Assembly (NCBI RefSeq): GCF_035917675.1
Contig: NZ_CP109104.1
Location: forward strand, 2,542,001-2,606,000
Direction of reading: 5' to 3'
Length of the DNA stretch: 64,000 nt
Origin: Streptomyces sp. NBC_01775
GTDB lineage: Bacteria; Actinomycetota; Actinomycetes; Streptomycetales; Streptomycetaceae
Shown piece by piece: positions 54,083 through 64,000 of this stretch; positions within the stretch are counted from its first letter, which is position 1, and each line of letters starts with the position of its first letter. The translations under genes and the position numbers were made by a program. Under the pieces are notes generated by a model. It had not been told where the DNA came from. It worked only from the letters and a program-made list of their open reading frames with translations, and ran no database searches.

Positions 54083-54762
54083 GGCCGTTCCGCTTCCGCC
54101 TGCCTGTCCCGCTCCTCCTCCGCGGCCCGCTCGCGCTCGGCTGCCCGCCCCGCCCGGCGCAGCACGACGGCCTGGCGTACGTAGTCGAAACCGGTGACCA
54201 CGGTCAGCACGACCGCCACCCCCATCACCCACCAGCGCAACGTGGCCAGCGGCCCGGTCAGCGCCAGGACGTACATCCCGACGGCGACGCCCTGAGCGAG
54301 AGTCTTCATCTTGCCGCCGCGGCTGGCCGGGATCACCCCGTGCTTGATCACCCAGAACCGCATGACGGTGATGCCCAGCTCGCGGAAGAGGATCACGCCG
54401 GTGACCCACCAGGGCAGGTCGGAGAGCGCCGAGAGGCAGACCAGCGCGGCACCCATGATCGCCTTGTCCGCTATGGGATCGGCGATCTTGCCGAAATCGG
54501 TGACGAGATCGTACCTGCGCGCCAGCTCACCGTCGAACAGATCCGTGATCATGGCGACGGTGAAGGCCGCCCAGGCGAAGGAGCGCCATGCCGGGTCGTG
54601 TCCGCCATCGGCCACCATGAGCAGCACGAAGCCGGGCACGAGCAGCAGCCGCACCATCGTGAGGATGTTCGCGATGTTCCACAGACTCACATGCCGCACA
54701 GCTGCCGCCTTCGGCTTCGCGACGGGACCGCGCCCCGCAGCGGAGGCCGGGACTCCCGTCAT
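54079..54762 (-). CDS. pgsA: CDP-diacylglycerol-glycerol-3-phosphate 3-phosphatidyltransferase
   Basis: A 227-aa membrane enzyme committing CDP-diacylglycerol to phosphatidylglycerol phosphate. The CDP-alcohol phosphotransferase motif DG-x2-AR-x8-G-x3-D-x3-D is complete within [20 protein letters not shown] and the following DPIAD. About five hydrophobic helices. A charged coiled-coil-like tail ([20 protein letters not shown]) ends it. It overlaps rimO upstream and cinA downstream by four bases each, so all three should be translationally coupled. Confidence 0.95.
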   Translation of the reverse strand: MTGVPASAAGRGPVAKPKAAAVRHVSLWNIANILTMVRLLLVPGFVLLMVADGGHDPAWRSFAWAAFTVAMITDLFDGELARRYDLVTDFGKIADPIADKAIMGAALVCLSALSDLPWWVTGVILFRELGITVMRFWVIKHGVIPASRGGKMKTLAQGVAVGMYVLALTGPLATLRWWVMGVAVVLTVVTGFDYVRQAVVLRRAGRAAERERAAEEERDRQAEAERP

Positions 54763-56357
54763 CTGCGCGCCTCCTCACTCACCTCGCGAGGCCGGCCGAC
54801 CGCACCGGCGCTCACGCCCGTGCCCGCCGGCTGGAGCGGTTCTGCGACCAGGTCCACACCTTCGGCCGCGACCACCCGTGCTTCGACCATACGACCGACG
54901 ACCAGGGGCTGTCGCGGTGTGGCCGTCTCGTCGGACGGCTCCAGGCGCACCTGTCCGTCGGTCTCCGGGGCCTGGTGCGCGGCACGCCCCCAGACGCCTT
55001 CCGCGTCGTCGACGGACTCCACCAGCACCCGCACGGTCTCCCCGACGCGCTCCTCGGCGCGCTGCGCGGTCAGCTCCTCGGCCAGCCGGGAGAGGTGCGC
55101 CAGGCGCTCGGCGACCTCCTCCGGCGGGACCTTGTCCCCGTAGCCCGCGGCCTCGGTGCCGTCCTCGTCCGAGTATCCGAACACACCGATGGCGTCCATC
55201 CGGGCCTCGGTCAAGAAGCGCTCCAGTTCGGCGAGGTCCTGCTCGCTCTCGCCGGGGAAGCCCACGATGAAGTTGGAGCGCACGCCCGCGTGCGGCGCCT
55301 TGGCTCTGATGTCCGCCAGCAGCCCCAGGAAGCGGTCGGTGTCGCCGAAGCGGCGCATCGCGCGCAGCACCCCGGGCGCCGAGTGCTGGAAGGACAGGTC
55401 GAAGTAGGGCGCGACCTTCTCCGTGCCGGTGAGGACCTCGATCAGGCCTGGCCGCATCTCGGCCGGCTGGAGGTAGCTGACGCGGACCCGCTCGATCCCG
55501 TCGACGGCCGCCAGCTCGGGCAGCAGCGTCTCCAGGAGCCGGATGTCGCCCAGGTCCTTGCCGTAGGAGGTGTTGTTCTCGGAGACGAGCATGACCTCGC
55601 GCACGCCCTGCTCGGCCAGCCAGCGCGTCTCGCCCAGCACATCGGAGGGCCGCCTGGAGATGAAGGAGCCCCGGAAAGAGGGAATGGCGCAGAACGAGCA
55701 GCGCCGGTCGCAGCCGGATGCCAGCTTCACGGAGGCCACGGGGCTGCTGCCCAGCCGGCGGCGCAGGGGAGCGCGCGGCCCTGAAGCGGGCGCCAGGCCC
55801 ACGGGCAGGTCGGAGGGAGCGGAGTCGGCCGGTGACGCCCCCTCCGCTGCGGCCTCCGCCCCCGCGTCTGCTCCCGCGCCGTGGCCCGGCAGCGCCACGG
55901 AGGCCGCCTGACGCTCGGCGGGGCTCACGGGCAGCAGCTTGCGCCGGTCACGCGGGACGTGCGACGTGTGCGCGCCGCCGCTCAGGATCGTCTGGAGCCG
56001 GTCGGAGATGTCGGCGTAGTCATCGAAGCCGAGGACGCCGTCCGCCTCGGGCAGTGCCTCGGCCAGCTCCTTGCCGTACCGCTCGGCCATGCAGCCCACG
56101 GCCACCACGGCCTGCGTTCTGCCCTCTCCGTCCTGCGCGGCCGACTTGAGGTCGTTGGCCTCAAGCAGCGCGTCGACGGAGTCCTTCTTGGCGGCTTCGA
56201 CGAAGCCACAGGTATTGACGACCGCGACATCGGCGTCGGCGGCTTCCTCGACGAGGTCCCAGCCATCCGCCGCCAGGCGGCCTGCGAGCTCCTCCGAGTC
56301 CACCTCGTTACGTGCGCAGCCGAGAGTGACAAGGGCGACGGTACGGCGTTCGGGCAT
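54759..56357 (-). CDS. rimO: Ribosomal protein S12 methylthiotransferase
   Basis: Radical-SAM enzyme that methylthiolates a conserved Asp of ribosomal protein S12, a relative of MiaB. UPF0004 cysteines lie in [21 protein letters not shown] and VGCMAERYG; the radical SAM triad is CDRRCSFC. A ~60-residue Ala/Gly/Pro insert (residues ~150-205) separates the two domains. A TRAM domain is C-terminal. The protein is 532 aa, enlarged by the insert compared with the usual ~440-490. Confidence 0.95.
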   Translation of the reverse strand: MPERRTVALVTLGCARNEVDSEELAGRLAADGWDLVEEAADADVAVVNTCGFVEAAKKDSVDALLEANDLKSAAQDGEGRTQAVVAVGCMAERYGKELAEALPEADGVLGFDDYADISDRLQTILSGGAHTSHVPRDRRKLLPVSPAERQAASVALPGHGAGADAGAEAAAEGASPADSAPSDLPVGLAPASGPRAPLRRRLGSSPVASVKLASGCDRRCSFCAIPSFRGSFISRRPSDVLGETRWLAEQGVREVMLVSENNTSYGKDLGDIRLLETLLPELAAVDGIERVRVSYLQPAEMRPGLIEVLTGTEKVAPYFDLSFQHSAPGVLRAMRRFGDTDRFLGLLADIRAKAPHAGVRSNFIVGFPGESEQDLAELERFLTEARMDAIGVFGYSDEDGTEAAGYGDKVPPEEVAERLAHLSRLAEELTAQRAEERVGETVRVLVESVDDAEGVWGRAAHQAPETDGQVRLEPSDETATPRQPLVVGRMVEARVVAAEGVDLVAEPLQPAGTGVSAGAVGRPREVSEEARR

Positions 56358-56451
56358 GCGCTCAGCCTACTTCGTCCCGTCCGCACCACCCGCCGCGAGG
56401 TTCCGCCCCCGCAGCTCACCGCACTCCCGGGTCACCCTGCCTCGGCGAGGG

Positions 56452-57255
56452 TCACCCGGCCTCGGGGTCACCCCGCGTGTAGCTGACACGCTGGACCTGA
56501 CCGACCTCGCCGACGTGCTTGACCTCCTTGCCGTTGACGAACACCTTCACGCCTCCGGCGTTGCCGAGCACCAGGTCGAGCCGCTTGTCGTCGGTGAGGG
56601 TCTTGGACTCACCCTCCTTGAGGACGCCTTCGTGGATCTGACGTCCGTTGTGGTCCTTGGCGGAGACCCAGCTGTTGCCCCGCTCCGCCGTCATGCGCAC
56701 GGTGACCTTGTCGGCCGGTGCGCCCGCGATGGCGCTCTCCGAGGGCTTGGGGTCGCTGGTCCTGGACGGGGAGGGCTTGCCCGATCCGCTCTTGGACGGG
56801 CTGTGCGAGGGGGTGTCCTCCGCGACGGGCTTGCCGGATTCGCTGTCGCCTCCGCTGAAGAGGGTGAAGCCGACGAACCCGATCACGGCGACGATGGCGG
56901 CGACCATGGCCGCCGTCCAGTTGGGCCTGCGGGGTTCGGGACGGATGCGCTCCGCTTCGAACAGAGTTCCGGGCGGGGTCGGCGCCGGACGGCCGCCGTG
57001 CTCCGCGTCGTACTGCTCGACCAGCGCGGCGTCATCGAGGCCGACAGCTCGGGCGAGGGTACGGATGTGGCCGCGCGCGTACACGTCCCCACCGCACCGT
57101 GAGTAGTCGTCCTGCTCGATCGCCTGCACGATCGGGGCTCGCACCCGCGTGGACGTACTCACCTCGTCCACGGTCAACCGTGCGTCGATCCGGGCCTGGT
57201 GGAGGGCTCGACCGACCGAAGGCCGGTCCTCTTCGGGGGAGTTGCCGATGGACAC
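56452..57255 (-). CDS. RodZ-like helix-turn-helix membrane protein
   Basis: A 267-aa single-pass protein: cytoplasmic HTH_25 domain (~15-80: VGRALHQARIDARLTVDEVS, YARGHIRTLARAVGL), one transmembrane helix (AAMVAAIVAVIGFVGFTLFS), a Ser/Pro/Lys-rich linker and an extracytoplasmic DUF4115 domain. This is the RodZ architecture linked to MreB and cell shape in rods; the role in filamentous actinobacteria is not established. The GTG at 57255 has AAAGG seven bases upstream; an ATG at 57282 is the alternative. Confidence 0.85.
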   Translation of the reverse strand: MSIGNSPEEDRPSVGRALHQARIDARLTVDEVSTSTRVRAPIVQAIEQDDYSRCGGDVYARGHIRTLARAVGLDDAALVEQYDAEHGGRPAPTPPGTLFEAERIRPEPRRPNWTAAMVAAIVAVIGFVGFTLFSGGDSESGKPVAEDTPSHSPSKSGSGKPSPSRTSDPKPSESAIAGAPADKVTVRMTAERGNSWVSAKDHNGRQIHEGVLKEGESKTLTDDKRLDLVLGNAGGVKVFVNGKEVKHVGEVGQVQRVSYTRGDPEAG

Positions 57256-57614
57256 GGGGGCGCCTTTCGAGCGTGTAGCCACCTGCTGGAGGTTCAGTCT
57301 AGGGGCGGGGCAAAAGGGTGGGGCAAGCGGGCGGAGCGACTTTGTACGCCATATGTATGGCTGCTGACGGGTGCGCGGCGCCCCAGCCCACCCTTTCCCT
57401 CAACTTGACGTACGGGCTGCGGAAACGGTTGCCTCGCTCGTTCCTTCGAGTGAGGCAGTGCCCTCCGCCCGGCGGGGCGCGCGCCCCGCCGGCGCGCCCC
57501 GAACGCGCTCTGCGAGCCCCACAAGCCCCAGCTCGGCCGCCCCTGACCGCGCCGCCCGGCCGCGCCGTACCCGGCCACACCGGGCTCCCAGCCCGGCGCC
57601 CCGCTGTGCGGCGC
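57256..57614. other. Spacer between ftsK and the RodZ-like gene with two hairpins
   Basis: No convincing gene in this 359-bp stretch. Hairpin 1 (57469-57492) is a 24-bp perfect palindrome, CCGGCGGGGCGC and its complement. Hairpin 2 (57430-57457) has an 11-bp stem, TGCCTCGCTCG, with one wobble and a six-base loop. Both lie about 120-185 bp after the ftsK stop and probably end its transcript. Sequence nearer 57256 should carry the promoter of the RodZ-like gene; I see no clear hexamers. Confidence 0.6.
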
Positions 57615-60368
57615 CTACTGCCCGCCGCCCCTGATCACCGTCAGCACCCCGTCCAGCTCGTCCGGCTTGACCAGCACATCCCGCGCCTTGGAGCCCTCGC
57701 TCGGCCCCACCACTCCCCGCGACTCCATCAGGTCCATCAGCCGCCCGGCCTTGGCGAAACCCACCCGCAGCTTGCGCTGGAGCATCGAGGTGGAGCCGAA
57801 CTGGGTGGAGACGACCAGCTCCGCCGCCTGGCAGAGCAGGTCCATGTCGTCGCCGATCTCCTCGTCGATCTCCTTCTTCTGGCCCTGTCCGACGGTCACG
57901 TCGTCCCGGAAGACCGGCGCCATCTGTGACTTGCAGTGATCGACGATGACGCCGATCTCGCGCTCGGTGACGAAGGCACCCTGCATACGCACCGGCTTGC
58001 TGGAGCCCATCGGCAGGAACAGCCCGTCACCCTTGCCGATGAGCTTCTCGGCGCCCGCCTGGTCGAGGATGACCCGGCTGTCGGCGAGAGAGGACGTGGA
58101 GAAGCCGAGGCGGGAGGGCACATTCGCCTTGATGAGACCGGTGACCACGTCCACCGAGGGCCGCTGGGTGGCCAGCACCAGATGGATGCCCGCCGCGCGC
58201 GCGAGCTGGGTGATCCGCACGATCGCGTCCTCCACATCGCGCGGAGCCACCATCATCAAGTCCGCCAGCTCGTCCACGATGACCAGCAGATACGGGTACG
58301 GGGCCAGCTCTCGCTCGCTGCCCTCGGGGGCCGTGGCCCGGCCCGAGCGCACCGCCTCGTTGAAGTCGTCGATGTGGCGGAATCCGAACGCCGCCAGGTC
58401 GTCGTAGCGCAGATCCATCTCGCGCACGACCCACTGGAGAGCCTCGGCTGCCTTCTTGGGGTTGGTGATGATCGGCGTGATCAGGTGGGGAATGCCCTCG
58501 TAGGCGTTCAGCTCCACCCGCTTGGGGTCGACCAGCACCATCCGTACGTCCTCGGGGGTCGCTCTGGCCATCACGGAGGTGATCAGGCAGTTGATGCAGG
58601 AGGACTTCCCGGATCCGGTGGCACCGGCGACCAGGATGTGCGGCATCTTCGCGAGATTGGCCGAGACATACCCCCCCTCGACGTCCTTGCCGAGCCCGGC
58701 GAGCAGCGGGTGCTCCTCGCCGGACGCCTCCGCGGCGCGCAGCACATCGCCGAGGCTGACCATCTCGCGGTCGGTGTTGGGGATCTCGATACCCACCGCG
58801 GACTTGCCGGGAATCGGGTTGATGATGCGCACGTCCGGGCTCGCCACGGCGTAGGCGATGTTCTTGGCAAGCGCGGTGATCTTCTCGACCTTCACGCCGG
58901 GGCCCAGCTCGATCTCATAGCGGGTCACGGTGGGGCCACGGGTGAAGCCGGTGACGGCGGCGTCGACCTTGAACTCGGTGAACACCGTGGTCAGTGACTG
59001 CACCACCTGGTCGTTCGCCGCGCTGCGGGTACGCCCGGGCCCACCCCGGTCCAGCAGGTCGAGGGAGGGCAGCGAGTAGGTGATGTCTCCGGCGAGCTGA
59101 AGCTGCTCGGCACGCGGCGGCAGCTCGGCGGGCTCGGGCGGCGCGGGGGCCTTGGTCAGGTCGGGTACGGGGCTGCCCCCGGAGTGCTCGTCCTCGTCCG
59201 GCGCCACGGGTCCGGCGGCGCCCGCGCGCTGCCCCTTGGCGCGCGCCTTGGACACGGAGCTGGTCAGGTCGGCGACCAGCGGGGAGGGCTGGATCCCGTT
59301 GACCACGGCGCCGTCCAGCGAGGCGGCAGCCGCGGCGGCCACGTCGACCGCGTCCAGCGTCCGCTCGCCGTCACCCGCACCGGCACCGATCGCCCCTGCG
59401 GCCGAGGCGCTCTCGGGCAGCGGATCCTGGGTGCCGGCGCCGCGCCTGCCCTTGCGGGCCGTACGCCGGCGGTCGAGCGCTTCCTTCTCGGCGAGCGCCG
59501 GGTCGAGATGGTCCTTGCGCATGCTGTGCGAGCGGCGGGACGGGGAAGCCGCGTAGTCCTCGGCGGCTTCGTCTTCCTCGTCGTACGGCTCCAGGGGCTG
59601 GACGAGCCCGAGCCGGACTCCTGCCGCGCGCAGCCGCTGCGGGATGGCGTTCACGGGCGTGGCCGTGACGACGAGCAGGCCGAAGACGGTGATCAGGCCC
59701 AGGAGCGCCACCGCGAGCATCTCGCCGACGGTGGAGATCAGCGGGCTGGAGACCCCCCAGCCGATGAGGCCGCCGGCGTCCCGCACCGCGTCGCCGCCCC
59801 CACCCCGGCCGGGCGCCCCGCAGCCGATGTGCACGAGCCCGAGCACGCCGATCAACAGCGCCGAAAGCCCGATGACGATACGGCCGTTGGCATCCGGCTT
59901 CTCCGGATGCCGGATGAGCCGTACGGAGATGACGCCGAGCAGTATCGGCACCAGGAGGTCCAGCCGGCCGAAGGCGCCGGTGACCAGCATCTCGACCAGG
60001 TCGCCGACCGGGCCCTGGAGGTTGGACCAGGTGCCTGCCGCGACCACCAGCGCCAGGCCGAGCAGCAGCAGCGCCAGGCCGTCCTTGCGGTGTGCCGGGT
60101 CGAGGGCCTTGCCGCTGCGCCCTATGCCGCGGAAGACGGCGGCGACCGCGTGAGCGAGGCCGAGCCAGCACGCCTTCACCAGCCGGAAGAGGCCACCGGT
60201 GGGCGAAGGGGCGGGCTTCGGCGCGCTCTTGCCTTTCGCCTTGGCCGCCGGCTTCTTGGCCGGCGCCTTCTTGGCGGGGGCCTTCTTCGCCGGGGGCTTT
60301 TTCGCGGCAGCCTTCTTCGCTGGGGCTTTCTTGGCTGCCTTTCCTGTTCCCGACGCACGTGAGGGCAT
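57615..60368 (-). CDS. ftsK: DNA translocase FtsK/SpoIIIE
   Basis: Septal DNA pump of 917 aa. The first ~50 residues are a Lys/Ala/Pro repeat (KKAPAKK units), then four hydrophobic segments (~80-240), a disordered linker (~270-420), and the RecA-like motor with Walker A GATGSGKSS, Walker B LLVIVDELADLMM and AGIHLVLATQRPSVDVVTG. The C-terminal gamma winged helix (STSMLQRKLRVGFAKAGRLMD) would read KOPS-like orienting sequences. The ATG at 60368 has TAACCT seven bases upstream and no Shine-Dalgarno, so translation is probably leaderless. Confidence 0.96.
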   Translation of the reverse strand: MPSRASGTGKAAKKAPAKKAAAKKPPAKKAPAKKAPAKKPAAKAKGKSAPKPAPSPTGGLFRLVKACWLGLAHAVAAVFRGIGRSGKALDPAHRKDGLALLLLGLALVVAAGTWSNLQGPVGDLVEMLVTGAFGRLDLLVPILLGVISVRLIRHPEKPDANGRIVIGLSALLIGVLGLVHIGCGAPGRGGGGDAVRDAGGLIGWGVSSPLISTVGEMLAVALLGLITVFGLLVVTATPVNAIPQRLRAAGVRLGLVQPLEPYDEEDEAAEDYAASPSRRSHSMRKDHLDPALAEKEALDRRRTARKGRRGAGTQDPLPESASAAGAIGAGAGDGERTLDAVDVAAAAAASLDGAVVNGIQPSPLVADLTSSVSKARAKGQRAGAAGPVAPDEDEHSGGSPVPDLTKAPAPPEPAELPPRAEQLQLAGDITYSLPSLDLLDRGGPGRTRSAANDQVVQSLTTVFTEFKVDAAVTGFTRGPTVTRYEIELGPGVKVEKITALAKNIAYAVASPDVRIINPIPGKSAVGIEIPNTDREMVSLGDVLRAAEASGEEHPLLAGLGKDVEGGYVSANLAKMPHILVAGATGSGKSSCINCLITSVMARATPEDVRMVLVDPKRVELNAYEGIPHLITPIITNPKKAAEALQWVVREMDLRYDDLAAFGFRHIDDFNEAVRSGRATAPEGSERELAPYPYLLVIVDELADLMMVAPRDVEDAIVRITQLARAAGIHLVLATQRPSVDVVTGLIKANVPSRLGFSTSSLADSRVILDQAGAEKLIGKGDGLFLPMGSSKPVRMQGAFVTEREIGVIVDHCKSQMAPVFRDDVTVGQGQKKEIDEEIGDDMDLLCQAAELVVSTQFGSTSMLQRKLRVGFAKAGRLMDLMESRGVVGPSEGSKARDVLVKPDELDGVLTVIRGGGQ

Positions 60369-60375
60369 AGGGGTG

Positions 60376-60381
60376 AGGTTA
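60376..60381 (-). promoter_or_regulatory. -10 element of a leaderless ftsK promoter
   Basis: TAACCT on the minus strand is separated by seven bases from the ftsK ATG, so initiation would fall on the start codon. No convincing -35 is seen, and cotranscription from osaB is possible because only 68 bp separate the two. Confidence 0.45.
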
Positions 60382-60436
60382 CCCGCGCCGGGCACCCGAG
60401 GCACGGAGGGCCGGGGCGCCGGAAGCGCCCCGGAGG

Positions 60437-61132
60437 TCAGTTCTGGGACGGCACCTGCGCGGAGGGGCCGCCGCCCGTCCCGGGTTCCAGGGCGTCAAGT
60501 GCGCTGCGCAGCCCGGTGAGTTTGCGCTCCAGGTGTGCGGCGGTCGCCGCCGTGGCCGCGTCGGCCGAGTCTCCCAACTGCTTGGTGAGCGCCTCAGCCT
60601 GCTCCTCCACGGCCGCCAGCCGCGCGGAGAGTTCGACCAGCAGCCCGGGGGCCTCGCCGCTCTCCTCGTGCGTCTCACCGCCCTGTGGGGCTCCGTTGCC
60701 CTCCAACTGGAGGCGCAGCAAGGATGCCTGCTCGCGCAGTTGGACGTTCTTCATGTAGAGGTCGACGAAGACCGAGACCTTGGCCCGCAGCACCCAGGGG
60801 TCGAAGGGCTTGGAGATGTAGTCGACCGCGCCTGCCGCGTAGCCGCGGAAGGTGTGGTGCGGCCCGTGGTTGATGGCCGTGAGGAAGATGATGGGAATGT
60901 CACGGGTGCGCTCTCGGCGCTTGATATGCGCCGCTGTCTCGAAGCCGTCCATGCCCGGCATCTGAACATCCAGCAGAATGACCGCGAAGTCGTCCGTCAG
61001 CAGCGCTTTGAGCGCTTCCTCCCCTGACGATGCCCGCACCAGCGTCTGATCGAGCGCGGAGAGAATGGCCTCCAGCGCCAGCAGATTCTCCGGCCGGTCA
61101 TCGACCAGGAGGATCTTGGCCTTCTGCACCAT
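60437..61132 (-). CDS. osaB: Response regulator OsaB
   Basis: A 231-aa response regulator: receiver domain (KILLVDDRPENLLALEAILS, phospho-acceptor in VILLDVQMPGMDG, Lys in ISKPFDPWVL) followed by a coiled-coil C-terminus (SLLRLQLEG, LSARLAAVEEQAEALTKQ) and no DNA-binding domain. GGAGGA lies six bases before the ATG. In S. coelicolor OsaB is needed for osmoadaptation and development and lies beside the hybrid kinase OsaA; the same arrangement occurs here. Confidence 0.93.
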   Translation of the reverse strand: MVQKAKILLVDDRPENLLALEAILSALDQTLVRASSGEEALKALLTDDFAVILLDVQMPGMDGFETAAHIKRRERTRDIPIIFLTAINHGPHHTFRGYAAGAVDYISKPFDPWVLRAKVSVFVDLYMKNVQLREQASLLRLQLEGNGAPQGGETHEESGEAPGLLVELSARLAAVEEQAEALTKQLGDSADAATAATAAHLERKLTGLRSALDALEPGTGGGPSAQVPSQN

Positions 61133-61381
61133 GGCCCGTCCTCCTCGCCCCGGCAGCCCCTCGGACGCCGCCCCTGGGAGCGGCTCTCTGTCGCCGCCGC
61201 CCGTCCTTGTGCCGGTCATGGTAGCCGCACCCTGCGGTCCGCCACACCCTGTCACCGTGATGTCACTGTGCACGAAGCAGAAACGCCCCAGGGGACCAAA
61301 AGGTTCCCGGTTTACCGCGTTTCCACACGTGCCTGACCACACTGAGTCAGCATGTGGCCCTCAGTGGACACGGTGTCATAT

Positions 61382-64000
<2,619 letters not shown>

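Overview
The window is high-GC actinobacterial chromosome, almost certainly from a Streptomyces or close relative. Codons are strongly G/C-ending and GTG starts are common. The conserved gene order nrdJ-nrdR-lexA, hflX, rshA-dapF-miaA-miaB, gluKR/gluABCD, recX-recA, lhr, clgR-cinA-pgsA-rimO, ftsK and osaB-osaA is, from memory, the order seen in the core of Streptomyces chromosomes. I see no rRNA, tRNA, insertion sequence, prophage or CRISPR array. Nearly all of it looks like stable core genome with a few accessory inserts.

Layout. 1-5.6 kb: DNA precursor supply and SOS control (nrdJ, cut by the window edge, nrdR, lexA, a DinG-type helicase), with tandem NrdR boxes and a LexA box in the nrdR-lexA spacer. 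5.7-10.8 kb: a compact NRPS-independent siderophore operon (IucA/IucC synthetase, acyltransferase, DesD-like synthetase) without its own amine decarboxylase or hydroxylase. 11.1-13.8 kb: a tandem pair of lipoprotein trypsin-like proteases. 13.9-25.6 kb: hflX, an M1 peptidase, the RSH alarmone enzyme, dapF, miaA, two small genes (one an MT0933-type antitoxin homologue), an extradiol-dioxygenase-like protein and miaB. 25.6-28.1 kb: a Streptomyces-type regulatory cluster (HATPase, XRE/DUF5753 regulator, SAM methyltransferase). 28.3-35.4 kb: an orphan TAXI solute-binding protein, GluK/GluR and the glutamate ABC transporter gluABCD. 35.6-37.5 kb: an FAD monooxygenase carrying a 36-bp perfect palindrome. 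37.7-44.7 kb: recX-recA with an SOS promoter, an AI-2E-family permease, DUF3046, a prenyltransferase-fold protein, and araC-azlC-azlD. 44.9-52.3 kb: a giant Lhr helicase, a MarR regulator, an Nei-type glycosylase and an SDR. 53-64 kb: clgR, the overlapping rimO-pgsA-cinA block, a RodZ-like protein, ftsK, and the osmoadaptation pair osaB and osaA (osaA runs off the window).

How the genes work together. DNA maintenance dominates: LexA sits beside dinG and controls itself and, by the site seen, recA; recX follows recA; Nei, Lhr and FtsK add repair and chromosome translocation. Translation quality control and tRNA or ribosomal protein modification are also dense (miaA, miaB, rimO, hflX, rsh). Several promoters place the -10 hexamer 6-7 nt before the start codon, which suggests leaderless mRNAs. 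Short 20-25 bp tandem repeats sit at or just after the stop codons of several genes, and an 11-12-mer (GCACCATCCGG) recurs, mostly in linkers and spacers. Together these suggest where this genome tolerates sequence growth. No large undescribed system is obvious. The best leads are the TAXI-GluK association, the hydroxylase-less siderophore operon, the duplicated lipoprotein proteases, and the repeat patterns.
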